A stretch of 64,000 nucleotides of DNA, taken from NCBI RefSeq assembly GCF_003315075.1, contig NZ_QNRJ01000001.1:438902-502901 (forward strand), read 5' to 3'. Of this stretch, positions 36,620 to 45,956 are shown piece after piece (position 1 is the first letter of the stretch; each line of letters starts with the position of its first letter). The translations under genes and the position numbers were made by a program. The DNA comes from Rossellomorea aquimaris (GTDB taxonomy: Bacteria; Bacillota; Bacilli; Bacillales; Bacillaceae_B). The notes beneath the pieces are model-generated. The model saw only the letters and a program-made list of their open reading frames with translations. It was not told the origin of the DNA and did not search any database.

Positions 36620-36658
36620 AAAATGGGTATGTCATCATCTTAAAATGCCATACCCATT
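36620..36658 (-). terminator. Probable terminator of the fluoride channel pair
   Basis: A 10-bp stem (aatgggtatg 36622-36631 with catacccatt 36649-36658) with the second channel gene's stop codon in the loop; on the minus strand it ends in TTTTG. Confidence 0.5.
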
Positions 36659-36999
36659 GCATATCCAGCCACTCCAAATACAATTCCAACGAAATAACTT
36701 CCGAAGAAATAAAAGAGCCCCATTTTCACTTCCCCCTGGAGAAGCCTCAATACCTCCCAGTTAAAGGTTGAGAAAGTAGTAAATGCTCCACACACTCCGA
36801 TTCCGAAAAAAAACATAGCATTCTCTTCGGCACCACTTCCAACCAATAGCCCCAAAAATAAAGAACCCAATGCATTAACCAACAGGGTCGCTTTCGGAAA
36901 ATACGAACTACTGCACCGCTTAACGGCGTTCGCAACCAAATACCGTCCGATTGCCCCAACGCTTCCCCCTAATGCTATCAACCATATGTTAACGCCCAT
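36640..36999 (-). CDS. Fluoride channel FluC (CrcB), second subunit
   Basis: A 119-residue four-helix CrcB/Fluc protein, which exports fluoride as a dual-topology dimer. Family motifs: GGSVGAIGRYLV near the N-terminus, NALGSLFLG, and GVCGAFTTFSTFNWEVL in the pore region. It overlaps the preceding fluC gene by 11 bases. Bacilli often encode two such proteins in tandem that form a heterodimer. No fluoride riboswitch was found upstream. Confidence 0.93.
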   Translation of the reverse strand: MGVNIWLIALGGSVGAIGRYLVANAVKRCSSSYFPKATLLVNALGSLFLGLLVGSGAEENAMFFFGIGVCGAFTTFSTFNWEVLRLLQGEVKMGLFYFFGSYFVGIVFGVAGYAMGMAF

Positions 37000-37366
37000 G
37001 ACTGATCACCTTCCCTTTTCTTCCCGAGACAAAACCCAGCCATGCTAAAAGGACCCCACCAAAAGAAGTTATGGTCATATACACGAAAAACATGCCCCAC
37101 TGCTTCTGCAATATAAAGGTGATCAACTCGATACTAAGTGTCGAAAAAGTTGTAAAAGATCCCAAGAACCCTGTTGCAATAAGTAAATACGATTTTTCAT
37201 ATTTAGAAGACCATCGACTATAGAAATAAGCCAATAGAAAGCTTCCCAGGAGATTCGCCGTTAGTGTCGCAAACGGTAATCCATTTTGAATCGTCCAGAG
37301 GTAACTAATTCCCCACCTGCACAAACTTCCTAACGCTCCACCTATCCCGACTAATAGATATTTCAT
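36989..37366 (-). CDS. Fluoride channel FluC (CrcB), first subunit
   Basis: A 125-residue CrcB/Fluc protein with GIGGALGSLCRWGISYL, ANLLGSFLLAYFY and GFLGSFTTFSTLSIE motifs and four hydrophobic segments. It is paired with the overlapping fluC gene downstream; each is expected to insert in opposite orientation. The ATG at 37366 fits the family; an ATG four codons upstream (37378) directly abuts its AGGG. Confidence 0.92.
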   Translation of the reverse strand: MKYLLVGIGGALGSLCRWGISYLWTIQNGLPFATLTANLLGSFLLAYFYSRWSSKYEKSYLLIATGFLGSFTTFSTLSIELITFILQKQWGMFFVYMTITSFGGVLLAWLGFVSGRKGKVISHGR

Positions 37367-37534
37367 CCTGTATAACATCCCTATTTAATAAATTATTTTT
37401 TTGAATCCTTTTGTTCACTTATTCGTATGTACAATTACCATAGTTTCTTATTCCATTTAGCTGTATACTTTAACTGGAATAGAGTTTAAGCTTTAACCAT
37501 TCATTTTATCAGTAAATTGAAGGAGTCTTCTCCA

Positions 37535-37816
37535 GTGACATTTATCATTATACAAGACTTAGTAGACTTTTACTTTAGTCCATTACATTTAACTATAGTA
37601 TTACTATTTATCGTCGCTATGATTTGGAATCACATCCCTGGTACATTTCATCTATACGTACGACCCTATGATAAGAGGGCTGAAGGACCAAATATCATTG
37701 CCAAGTGCGTTGAGGCTAGTGATATTATTCCTATCGGGATCAGGTTCATTACATGCATGAAATTTCAATTTTATCATACCGATAATGACGAAGAATCCTC
37801 TTCTGTTTGTTTTTAA
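37535..37816 (+). CDS. Small membrane protein (93 aa), unknown
   Basis: A 93-residue open frame with one strong hydrophobic segment (LTIVLLFIVAMIWNHIPG) near the N-terminus and a polar C-terminal part ending in an acidic, Ser-rich tail. A GTG at 37535 lies nine bases after AAGGAG, which supports translation. It precedes the YidC2 gene by 34 bases on the same strand, so the two may be cotranscribed. No family recognised. Confidence 0.5.
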   Translation: MTFIIIQDLVDFYFSPLHLTIVLLFIVAMIWNHIPGTFHLYVRPYDKRAEGPNIIAKCVEASDIIPIGIRFITCMKFQFYHTDNDEESSSVCF

Positions 37817-37849
37817 CCAACAAGCATTTATACAGAGGAGGAATTATCA

Positions 37850-38611
37850 TTGAGAAAAATTTCATTCATCATGCTACTTACATTATTCACTCTATCAGGG
37901 TGTCAAAGTGCAACAACTGAAGGAGCGTTCTTTCACGACTATCTTGTTAACCCATTTTCGTTTCTCATCCATGAAATAGGTACCTTCCTGGATGGAAACT
38001 TTGGTCTTGCGATCATTCTCATTACCATTTTCATACGTCTCGTCCTTTTTCCTTTTATGCTTAAAACGTATAAGAATCAACAGGATATGAAAGGGAAAAT
38101 GGCTTTAATAAAGCCGGAGATGACGGAAATGCAAAAAAAGATAAAAGAAGCGAAAGATAAAGATGAACAGAAGAAACTGCAGCAAGAAATGATGTTGCTT
38201 TACCAAAAACATGGAGTGAATCCTCTTAATATGGGATGTTTACCTTTGTTAATTCAAACACCCATATTGATCGGGTTATACTATGCGATTCGGTCATCAT
38301 CTGAAATCGCAAGCCACTCGTTTCTATGGTTTAATTTGGGGCAGCCGGACTATATAATGGCCATTATTGCTGGCTTGGTCTATTTAGCCCAAGCTCGGGT
38401 ATCTTTGATGAATATCCCTGCAGAACAGCAGGCCCAAATGAAAATAATGAGCTATCTTTCGCCCATTATGATCTTTATTTTTTCATTTAATGCGCCAGCT
38501 GCCTTACCCCTATATTGGACAGTGGGAGGGGCATTTCTCATCTTACAAACGCTGATTGGTAAAACCCTTTATCATCATCAACCATCATTAGAAAAACAAG
38601 AAAGTCAATGA
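37850..38611 (+). CDS. Membrane protein insertase YidC2 (OxaA/YqjG-like)
   Basis: A 253-residue insertase that helps membrane proteins fold into the cytoplasmic membrane. Lipoprotein signal (LFTLSGC, Cys about 18), five membrane helices, NFGLAIILITIFIRLVLFPF with the functional Arg in helix 1, a cytosolic coiled coil (KEAKDKDEQKKLQQEMMLLY), and NMGCLPLLIQTPILIGLYYA. Sequence and size are nearer to YqjG (YidC2) than SpoIIIJ. The start is TTG at 37850, eight bases after GAGGAGG. A terminator begins at its stop codon. Confidence 0.93.
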   Translation: MRKISFIMLLTLFTLSGCQSATTEGAFFHDYLVNPFSFLIHEIGTFLDGNFGLAIILITIFIRLVLFPFMLKTYKNQQDMKGKMALIKPEMTEMQKKIKEAKDKDEQKKLQQEMMLLYQKHGVNPLNMGCLPLLIQTPILIGLYYAIRSSSEIASHSFLWFNLGQPDYIMAIIAGLVYLAQARVSLMNIPAEQQAQMKIMSYLSPIMIFIFSFNAPAALPLYWTVGGAFLILQTLIGKTLYHHQPSLEKQESQ

Positions 38612-38642
38612 AAAAAGGGAGCCCGCAAGCTCCCTTTTTTTA
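38611..38642. terminator. Bidirectional terminator
   Basis: A 12-bp stem (aaaaaagggagc 38611-38622 with gctccctttttt 38629-38640) between convergent genes. Confidence 0.9.
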
Positions 38643-38653
38643 CATTTAAAAGA

Positions 38654-39832
38654 TTATTTTTTGACAGATCCTCTTCTGAAAATGGAAATTCCCATAATGA
38701 AAAGCAGGATCATGTAAATAAAAAATGGGTAAAAAAGGATTTGTTGACGTAATTCATCTCCGAAAAATAATCCTGAGCTTTCACTCGAAGCAACTGCGTT
38801 TTTATGTGTTACGGGAGATTTCATCACAGGACTGAGCTTTGTTGAAGCCATTTCTTCCTGATCTTCGTTATATAGTGTTAATACTCCATTTCGATCCAGG
38901 CTCTCAGTAAACTTCCCATTCGCAGGCTGAGTAAATTGGAAATCCTGATCAAGCTCAAAAGAAGTATCCTCATAGTGAAAGACCGAATTCTTTGGAATAG
39001 AGCTTCTGGTGAAACCACTTAATCCATAATCAAGTAGTTTTCTGGTATCTGAGTAGATAGCTCTCTTGGACTGAGCCTTCATCGTAACAACGACCAGAGA
39101 GAGATTTTTATTTTCAGCTGAAGTCACAAGCGTATGTTTGGATTCATCAATGAACCCATTCTTCCCTCCGGTCACTTCCGGATAAGGAAGTTCCCCTTTC
39201 ACCATCTTATGATGATTATAAAGAGTAGTCTTCCATCCCTCAGTCGACCAATCAATTGATTTCAAACTAAAAAGCTCTTGAAATTTTTTGTTCTTTAAAG
39301 CATAGCTAGTAATCACTGCCATATCATAAGCCGTTGTATAATGATTTTTACCGAACAGTCCATGAGGGTTTTCAAAATTCGTATTCTCTACGCCAATTTC
39401 GTTTTTTAAAAAAACGTTTAATTTTTCAACAAATTGCTGAACGGAGCCCTCGGTGTGTTCAGCAATGGCAACCGCTGCATCATTACCGGAGTTGACCATC
39501 AGCCCTTGTAGCAACTGCTCCAAAGAAACCCTTTCTCCTGCTTCCAAGTAAACGGTGGAGCCTTCTGTATTACTTGCTTTCTCACTTATTACCACCTCGT
39601 CATTCAGGTTGGCATGCTCGATTGCATAAATAGCTGTAGCAATTTTTGTAATACTTGCGGGATTCATCCGTTTAGTCGAATTTTTCGAATACAATATACT
39701 CTTTGTTTTAGAATCTATAATGATAGCCGAATCACTAATGATATTTTTAGGTTTATTCACATTATTTTCTTGTGCTGATACGATAGAGGCAGTAAAACAG
39801 AATAAGATCAGAACAATGAACCATTTTTTCAT
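38654..39832 (-). CDS. D-alanyl-D-alanine carboxypeptidase-type penicillin-binding protein (S11)
   Basis: A 392-residue secreted, C-terminally anchored protein. Signal peptide (WFIVLILFCFTASIVSA), S11 domain with the active-site SxxK in MNPASITKIATA and SGN in MVNSGNDAAVAIAEH, and a C-terminal membrane helix. It should trim the terminal D-Ala from peptidoglycan stem peptides. The third motif reads GGKNGF where KTG is usual, a substitution worth checking. The ATG at 39832 follows AGGTG; upstream codons are not signal-like. Confidence 0.88.
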   Translation of the reverse strand: MKKWFIVLILFCFTASIVSAQENNVNKPKNIISDSAIIIDSKTKSILYSKNSTKRMNPASITKIATAIYAIEHANLNDEVVISEKASNTEGSTVYLEAGERVSLEQLLQGLMVNSGNDAAVAIAEHTEGSVQQFVEKLNVFLKNEIGVENTNFENPHGLFGKNHYTTAYDMAVITSYALKNKKFQELFSLKSIDWSTEGWKTTLYNHHKMVKGELPYPEVTGGKNGFIDESKHTLVTSAENKNLSLVVVTMKAQSKRAIYSDTRKLLDYGLSGFTRSSIPKNSVFHYEDTSFELDQDFQFTQPANGKFTESLDRNGVLTLYNEDQEEMASTKLSPVMKSPVTHKNAVASSESSGLFFGDELRQQILFYPFFIYMILLFIMGISIFRRGSVKK

Positions 39833-40086
39833 ATATCCACACACCTGTCTTGTCAATGTACTTACCCATTCTATCAAAAATGTTTTTTATTTAATCATGA
39901 ATCTGAGAAATGTTAAGAAATTGAAAGAATGGTGTCAAATCCTGACATCGATTTCAGACTTTGTAATAATAGGTGTCTATATTTCCATTTCACCTTCGTT
40001 TACAATAAAATAAGAGTATGAATATGAAACCTTTTTGCTCATTAAATCGTATCTAACGTAAGCATCTTTATGAAGGGGTAGATGAA

Positions 40087-40716
40087 ATGAATACATTTCT
40101 TCAATTTTCAGTAAGAACAGTCATCTCATTCAGTATAGGGATCAGTAGTTTTATCGCCTACTTACTCCTATTTGACTTAGGATTCCCTCTTACATTCTTG
40201 TCAGGTCTCGGTACGGGTATTCTCCTTTTCTTCATCGTAAAGGGGCTGCAAAAGAGATGGTGGCTGAAAAAAAATGGACTTTCCTCACAGGAATTTCGAT
40301 ATATTAACAAGAATTTAAAAGAAGCGAAAGAAAAAGTAAAACGCCTTCAAAAACAACAATTAAGGGTAAGGTCACTTGGGGCTTTTAAGCAAATCCTCGA
40401 ATTGAACAGATTGAGCAGAAGAATTTATCAACTCGTAAAGAAAGAGCCGAAAAGATTCTTTTCTGCAGAATCATTTTTCTTCTACCATCTGGATTCAGTT
40501 GTTGAAATCACAGAAAAATATACGTTTCTTGCTGCACAACCCGGGAAGAACAAAGAAGCCTTCTTATCCCTTCAACAAACCCGGACCACACTTGATGATC
40601 TGACAGGGTCATTGGAGAAAGACCTGCAAAACGTATTGGCTAATGATATGGATACACTACAGTTTGAACTAAACTTCGCCAATCAACATTTATCTCATAA
40701 AAAAGACTTAAAATAG
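40087..40716 (+). CDS. xpaC: XpaC-like membrane protein
   Basis: A 209-residue protein with two N-terminal membrane helices ([35 protein letters not shown]) and a long cytosolic helical part. It matches XpaC, named for hydrolysis of a chromogenic phosphate, though the true function is unknown. It is followed 14 bases later by a telA/yaaN gene, the same order as xpaC-yaaN in Bacillus subtilis. AAGGGG precedes the ATG. Confidence 0.85.
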   Translation: MNTFLQFSVRTVISFSIGISSFIAYLLLFDLGFPLTFLSGLGTGILLFFIVKGLQKRWWLKKNGLSSQEFRYINKNLKEAKEKVKRLQKQQLRVRSLGAFKQILELNRLSRRIYQLVKKEPKRFFSAESFFFYHLDSVVEITEKYTFLAAQPGKNKEAFLSLQQTRTTLDDLTGSLEKDLQNVLANDMDTLQFELNFANQHLSHKKDLK

Positions 40717-40733
40717 ATATCGGAGGTTTTATG

Positions 40734-41873
40734 ATGGAGCAACGAAATGAACAATCTGAACTGGACCTGCTGCTTTCCAACCCGTTTGGAGATGAAATGC
40801 CTGCTGTAAGTGAACAGACAAAGTCTCCTTTGCTACTCGACCGCTTACCAAAAGAACAGCAGGAAAAGGCAAAGCAATTAGCTGCTCAGATCGACTATAA
40901 AGACTATGAAGCGATTTTAAAATATGGAACTGCCGCTCAGACCCAGCTTTCTACTTTCTCCCACTCCATGCTCGATCATGTACAAAAACGGGACATCGGT
41001 CCCATTGGCGATGTGTTAGGAGATTTAATGAAAAAGCTCGAGCAAATGAATCCTGATGAACTGAATACCAAACAAAAGGGAGTTTTCAAAAAGCTTTTCC
41101 GTAAAGTCACTTCCTCCCTGCAGGAGGTCCTTTCCAAATACCAAAAGATCGGCTCACAGATCGATCGCATTTCAGTCAGACTCGAACATTCAAAAAAGAC
41201 CCTGCTTGATGATAATCGACTATTGGAAACCCTGTATGAAAAAAATAAAGACTATTTTCAAGCCCTGAATATGTATATTGCAGCAGCTGAAATTAAACGG
41301 GAAGAGATTCAACATACGCTGCTTCCCTCATTACGCAAGAAAGCAGAAGAAACGGATGACGAGTTAATTTATCAGGAAGTCAATGATACGATGCAATTTC
41401 TGGATCGATTGGATAAACGGATCCATGATTTAAAGCTAAGTAGACAAATGACCATTCAGTCTGCCCCCCAAATACGCCTAATTCAAAATACGAACCAGGC
41501 ACTGGCAGAAAAAATACAGGCATCTGTACTCACAGCCATTCCTCTTTGGAAGAATCAAATTGCCATAGCCCTGACTCTCCTGAATCAACAAAAGGCTGTA
41601 GCCGCTCAGAAACAGGTTTCGCGGACCACCAATGAGCTCCTTCTTAAAAATTCAGAGATGCTTAAAACGAATAGCATTGAAACAGCAAAAGAAAATGAAC
41701 GAGGAATCATTGATATTGAAACATTGAAGAAAACACAAGAAAACCTTATTTCCACCATTGAAGAAACCTTGGCCATACAAGCAGAAGGACGACAGAAACG
41801 TCAGCAGGCAGAACAGGAAATGGTCACGATGGAAAACGACTTAAAACAGAAACTCATTGAAATCAGAAAGTAA
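40734..41873 (+). CDS. TelA/YaaN toxic-anion-resistance family protein
   Basis: A 379-residue, almost wholly helical cytosolic protein of the TelA family (tellurite resistance in some hosts, cell-envelope stress in others). Landmarks: [10 protein letters not shown] near the N-terminus, [38 protein letters not shown] and [20 protein letters not shown]. Two ATGs are adjacent; the second (40734) has better spacing to GGAGG. It forms an operon with xpaC. Confidence 0.9.
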   Translation: MEQRNEQSELDLLLSNPFGDEMPAVSEQTKSPLLLDRLPKEQQEKAKQLAAQIDYKDYEAILKYGTAAQTQLSTFSHSMLDHVQKRDIGPIGDVLGDLMKKLEQMNPDELNTKQKGVFKKLFRKVTSSLQEVLSKYQKIGSQIDRISVRLEHSKKTLLDDNRLLETLYEKNKDYFQALNMYIAAAEIKREEIQHTLLPSLRKKAEETDDELIYQEVNDTMQFLDRLDKRIHDLKLSRQMTIQSAPQIRLIQNTNQALAEKIQASVLTAIPLWKNQIAIALTLLNQQKAVAAQKQVSRTTNELLLKNSEMLKTNSIETAKENERGIIDIETLKKTQENLISTIEETLAIQAEGRQKRQQAEQEMVTMENDLKQKLIEIRK

Positions 41874-41899
41874 AAGAGGAGCCGGTTGGCCCCTCTTTT
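41872..41899. terminator. Terminator of the xpaC-telA operon
   Basis: aaaagagg/cctctttt with inner gcc/ggc (41872-41899), starting at the telA stop. Confidence 0.8.
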
Positions 41900-41950
41900 A
41901 CTTTCTGATTACTATATTCTGAGCCGAAAAACAACTAAATGAACCTTTTG

Positions 41951-43531
41951 CTATTTCTCCTCATTGTGAACAATGCTATCCGTTATTGCATCATACTCCT
42001 TTTCCGCAATGGAGCTTGTGATGATTTCTTCTTTTTCCAGTTTTGCGACGGCCTCATATTCTGCGTATAGTGCGTGTTTTCTCAGTGTCGTTAGCTGATC
42101 TGCTTTTATTACTGGATTTTTTTTGAATAAATTATCCAATTGGGCTTTTAACATGTCGATTCTTTTTGTATACATATCGACCAGCTCATTGGATACAGGA
42201 TCTGTAATATAGAGCTTTTGTTTTACACGATGGATCTCTCCAATGGCTGTTTCATATCTGTGGAGTTGACTGAGCAATTTTTCAAATTCCACATGTCCCC
42301 CTTCTTTTGGTTTAATCCCTAAAAGATTGATCAAGGGTTTGATTGTCAATCCTTGGATGACAAGGCTGAATAATACCACACTAAACCCAAGGATCAAGAC
42401 GTCTTCTCTTCCTGGGAAATCTCTCGGAAGGCTGAGGATCAAGGCGATTGATAACGATCCTTTCAAGCCTCCCCAATTCAAAATATGCTTCCATTTATGA
42501 GGGAAGTTCCCGATGAGAGATAAACTTGTATAGACTGCAATACTTCTTGCCAGAAGTACTAAGAGAATGGCTGCGAAAATATAAGGCCATTTTTCAATAA
42601 AGTCTATCCTCGTTATTTCAAGTCCGACCATTAAGAAAACGAGGGAATTGGCAAGTAACGCGGCTACATCCCAAAAACTATTTATGTTCAATTTTGTTGT
42701 AGGGCTCATACCGATTTTCCCGCCGTAATTACCGAATATAAGAGCTGCAATCACGACCGCGATAACACCTGAAGCATGGACGCTCTCTGCAAGGAGGAAT
42801 GAACCATAAAACAAAATCACACTGAATATAATTTCCAACGGATAGTCATCGAAGTACTTGGTTAAAACGGAAAACGCATAACCGAGGGAACTTCCAATAA
42901 TGACACCCAAGGATACCACCCGGATGAACTCCCAAATGCCACTCCCGAGTCCGGACCAGCCTGCATCAATATAGGATAGTAAATAATAAGCGGATATATT
43001 GAACAATACAACGGCTAAACCGTCATTAAATAAACTTTCACCTTCAATGACAACCTCCAACCTCTTCTTTACTCCTACACTCTTGAATATGGATAGTACA
43101 CTGACAGGGTCTGTCGCACTCATCAATGCCCCAAAAACAAATGCTGCCGGAATGGAAAAGTTAAAAAGGTAATACGCTGAAAAGCCGATAATTAAGAACG
43201 AAATGAATGTTCCCCCAAAAGCCAAGGCAATAATCGGCTCCTTATTCGCACGCAAATGGGTAAAAGGCAGCTTCAAAGCTGCTTCACCCAGAAGCGCTGG
43301 TAAAAATAATGTGATAATGACAAAATTAAATACTTCTCCTTCTGTTATAAAATCCTTGAGGGGCCCAAGGACTGGTATATTGAATAACCCGATAAGGGCA
43401 CCTACAATGACTAGGGCAATTGGATATGGTTGTTTGAATTTCTTGGCAATTGCCGTGATACCTGCTGCGATCATCACTAAAATAAGTCCCAGTTCAAAAA
43501 TATGGTGCATATCTAACTCATGCATAATCAC
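41951..43531 (-). CDS. CPA1-family Na+/H+ antiporter
   Basis: A 526-residue antiporter with about 12-13 membrane helices and a cytosolic C-terminal region of some 130 residues. CPA1 signature residues are in GALMSATDPVSVLSIFKSVG and EGESLFNDGLAVVLFN (the ND pair involved in ion exchange). It should export Na+ or K+ for pH and salt homeostasis. A GTG at 43531 lies five bases after GGAGG; an in-frame ATG at 43525 is possible. Single gene. Confidence 0.9.
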   Translation of the reverse strand: MIMHELDMHHIFELGLILVMIAAGITAIAKKFKQPYPIALVIVGALIGLFNIPVLGPLKDFITEGEVFNFVIITLFLPALLGEAALKLPFTHLRANKEPIIALAFGGTFISFLIIGFSAYYLFNFSIPAAFVFGALMSATDPVSVLSIFKSVGVKKRLEVVIEGESLFNDGLAVVLFNISAYYLLSYIDAGWSGLGSGIWEFIRVVSLGVIIGSSLGYAFSVLTKYFDDYPLEIIFSVILFYGSFLLAESVHASGVIAVVIAALIFGNYGGKIGMSPTTKLNINSFWDVAALLANSLVFLMVGLEITRIDFIEKWPYIFAAILLVLLARSIAVYTSLSLIGNFPHKWKHILNWGGLKGSLSIALILSLPRDFPGREDVLILGFSVVLFSLVIQGLTIKPLINLLGIKPKEGGHVEFEKLLSQLHRYETAIGEIHRVKQKLYITDPVSNELVDMYTKRIDMLKAQLDNLFKKNPVIKADQLTTLRKHALYAEYEAVAKLEKEEIITSSIAEKEYDAITDSIVHNEEK

Positions 43532-43631
43532 CGTGACCTCCCTTTTTTTATAATTTTTTCCTCATCTCTTTATTTATTAACCTTCCCTTCATCGTGAATA
43601 CGACTCGCATTTATATCATTTTTCACCATAC

Positions 43632-43677
43632 AAAAAAGAATGACCTTCTACGAATAGTGAGAATAGTCATTCTTTCA
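43632..43677 (-). terminator. Terminator after the small ORF at 43724
   Basis: A 10-bp stem (aaagaatgac 43635-43644 with gtcattcttt 43666-43675); on the minus strand it is followed by a T6 run. Confidence 0.75.
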
Positions 43678-43723
43678 TTATACATTTTTTTCCTCTTTTT
43701 TTCGAACTTGACGGATTTTCCAC

Positions 43724-43870
43724 TTACAGATTCTTACCAAACCATGGAGAGAAAACTTGTTTCTTAGTGGTTTTTTCTTGCCTCCATCCTTTTTGATTCA
43801 AGATGTGATTCATCCTGTGATATTCATGAATCGTGGCATTCATATCAGAAATATTGTTCATCTTATCCAT
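43724..43870 (-). CDS. Possible small protein (48 aa), unknown
   Basis: An ORF for a polar 48-residue protein (MDKMNNISDMNATIHEYHRM..., ending FSPWFGKNL). Two Met codons are possible starts; AAAGG is close to the first and about 11 bases from the second, so the ribosome binding site is mediocre. A clear terminator 50 bases after the stop supports a real transcript here. The rest of the 43532-44026 gap shows nothing else. No family recognised. Confidence 0.35.
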   Translation of the reverse strand: MDKMNNISDMNATIHEYHRMNHILNQKGWRQEKTTKKQVFSPWFGKNL

Positions 43871-43978
43871 CGCCTTTCATTTTATTACTTTCAGTATATT
43901 GCAGGTAAAGGTAATCCGAATGAGATGGATGATTGATTTTATTTCAGCCTAAGGACTGATTTTAATTCCTCCTTTCCC

Positions 43979-44016
43979 AAAAAAAGACGACCACATGGTT
44001 CCCATGTAATCGTCTT
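43979..44016 (-). terminator. Terminator of the MoxR-VWA operon
   Basis: Minus-strand stem AAGACGA..ACATGG/CCATGT..TCGTCTT (44016 to 43984) followed by a T7 run. Confidence 0.85.
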
Positions 44017-44026
44017 GGTCCTTCAT

Positions 44027-45946
44027 CTATATACTTTTGTACAGAAGCTTCCGTAATAAAGGAAACAACACTTCAGGGAGTTCTTCTACATCTGAAACAA
44101 GAATACTGTAATTCCCATAAATGTTCTGAATGGTTTTTCTTTGCCCCTCATCTATTTCTCCGTTCGCTAAAAAAACGTTGATGACTTCAATTCCTTGTTT
44201 TCTTGCGTCTAATACAGCCTCATGAGTATCAACGATCCCGTTTTGCTCATAATCCATCGCTGCTGGCTCACCATCAGAAAAGACCAGAAGGAATTTTTGT
44301 TTTTCGTTCCGTCTGAGGATCCGTTCTGTCATTAACCGAATGGCAAAGCCGTCCCGATTATCTTCTTCAGGCTGGAGCTGCATGATTTCTGAGCCACTGT
44401 TAGGTTTTAAGGAAGAATAGAAGTCCAGTACAGGATTCATGTAATTTGGTTGACTGGTCTTTGTGGCCCTGTTGGTATCTTCCCAAAAGCCGATAACCTC
44501 ATGCGGCACGCGAACGGACTTTAACGATTCATGAAATAACGTGATTCCCAGCTTGGTTTGATCCATCTTGTCATACATAGAACCGGAACAGTCTACCAAT
44601 AATGAAAACACGGCATCTATTTCAGAAGATGGATTCAGTTTCTTATAGAAAAGTCTTGGATTATCGTCAGTAATGAACCGCAATAACTTTTTGTTCAGCC
44701 TACCGAAGTGCAAATCACTTCTAGGCTGGATTCGCTTATGCTCCAATGTTTTCTCGATCATTCTTTGAAGCTTCTTTTGATAAGGAGCGATTAACCCTTT
44801 GTTAAGGTTATACAAGTGCTTGTCTTCTGAAGTAGGAATGGTTGGCGAAATAAAGTGAGGTACAGCAAAGCGATTGTCCTTTCCATACTCACCTTCCCCT
44901 CCACCAAGTTCATCTCTTTCTTGCTCCTCTGCCCTCACATTTTGGTACTGCTCCTGCTCCGTTTCTTTAGCTGAGCCCTGTACCATAGCCATTGCCTGGT
45001 CTCCATCATCCCCTTCACGGACACCTTCGCCCATAAGATCGGATTGACTTCCTTGGTCTAAGTCAAACTGAAGGAATGACTCCCCTTTGTCACTCGTTTC
45101 CCGGTGCCAGGTACGGAATTCTTCATCTATCACTTCTTCCTCCCCTGTGCTCTCTTCTTCCAACACATCCTGATTAGCAAGGGGATCTTTTCTCTTTAAA
45201 TCGTCAAATGTTTCAGTAAACATTTCCTCCGTGTTATACACATCTTCAGGCAAATGGAAGTATTCATTTAACATATCTTTTCTAACAATCTCATCGATTA
45301 CGTCTACCATTTCCAGGCAAATTCTTACTACATCTTTTGTGTTACGGGTTTCAAAGAAGCGCGTGATTTGCCGATGTAAAAAGGGCATTGCTAAATCAAT
45401 ATCCTCACTTATCCGAACAGGTTCTTCTAAAGGAGATTGTGCATGGAGAAGTAGGAATATTGAATTAAATAGAGCATCTGTGAAAACACTTTTCGTAATA
45501 TTTACTTTAAGCTGTGCCTCGAAGTGCTGGCGATATAATTTTCTTCTCGTTTCAAATGACTTCTTTGTTCCCGGACGCTTGGATTTACAAATTTCCTCTA
45601 AGCGAGCTTCTTCACCAATGACAAATAACTGCTTGGCAAACCGGGGAACAGAAGTTGCTTTCACCTTCTCAATATAATCGATAACATCATCGTTCGTGGT
45701 TTCATGAAGATTACCGATCGTCCTTAAATAAATATCACTTTTCAATCCATGTACTTCTTCTTCTTTTTTTCGGTGATCCCAAAAATGACTGACATAAACC
45801 GTTCCTTCTTTATAATCCAGATAAGAAAACGGTCCGTATTTCAAGTTCATATCGGCATTTTTGGAAAGTGTTTTCGTCAAATCAGCCATTTCCATTACTA
45901 AAAAAGAGTCTATGGTTTCATCATTAAATTGAATAAATCGATGCAT
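44027..45946 (-). CDS. yojO: VWA-domain protein, CobT/YojO-like
   Basis: A 639-residue protein. The N-terminal two thirds are charged and include an acidic low-complexity region (EEESTGEEEVIDEEF, GGGEGEYGKDN). The C-terminus is a von Willebrand A domain with the MIDAS motif DCSGSMYDK and FSDGEPAAMD. Such proteins act with MoxR-type AAA ATPases as chaperones for metal-centre insertion or complex assembly; the target here is unknown. The ATG at 45946 has GAGGG seven bases upstream. It follows the MoxR gene directly, as yojN-yojO near odhAB in Bacillus subtilis. Confidence 0.85.
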   Translation of the reverse strand: MHRFIQFNDETIDSFLVMEMADLTKTLSKNADMNLKYGPFSYLDYKEGTVYVSHFWDHRKKEEEVHGLKSDIYLRTIGNLHETTNDDVIDYIEKVKATSVPRFAKQLFVIGEEARLEEICKSKRPGTKKSFETRRKLYRQHFEAQLKVNITKSVFTDALFNSIFLLLHAQSPLEEPVRISEDIDLAMPFLHRQITRFFETRNTKDVVRICLEMVDVIDEIVRKDMLNEYFHLPEDVYNTEEMFTETFDDLKRKDPLANQDVLEEESTGEEEVIDEEFRTWHRETSDKGESFLQFDLDQGSQSDLMGEGVREGDDGDQAMAMVQGSAKETEQEQYQNVRAEEQERDELGGGEGEYGKDNRFAVPHFISPTIPTSEDKHLYNLNKGLIAPYQKKLQRMIEKTLEHKRIQPRSDLHFGRLNKKLLRFITDDNPRLFYKKLNPSSEIDAVFSLLVDCSGSMYDKMDQTKLGITLFHESLKSVRVPHEVIGFWEDTNRATKTSQPNYMNPVLDFYSSLKPNSGSEIMQLQPEEDNRDGFAIRLMTERILRRNEKQKFLLVFSDGEPAAMDYEQNGIVDTHEAVLDARKQGIEVINVFLANGEIDEGQRKTIQNIYGNYSILVSDVEELPEVLFPLLRKLLYKSI

Positions 45947-45956
45947 TACAAGTCCC

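Noticed and set aside
37379..37534. Fluoride riboswitch upstream of the fluC pair
   Set aside because: The conserved fluoride aptamer motifs are not present on the minus strand.
45231..45677. 148-codon plus-strand ORF inside the VWA gene
   Set aside because: Opposite-strand shadow of a gene with clear domains.
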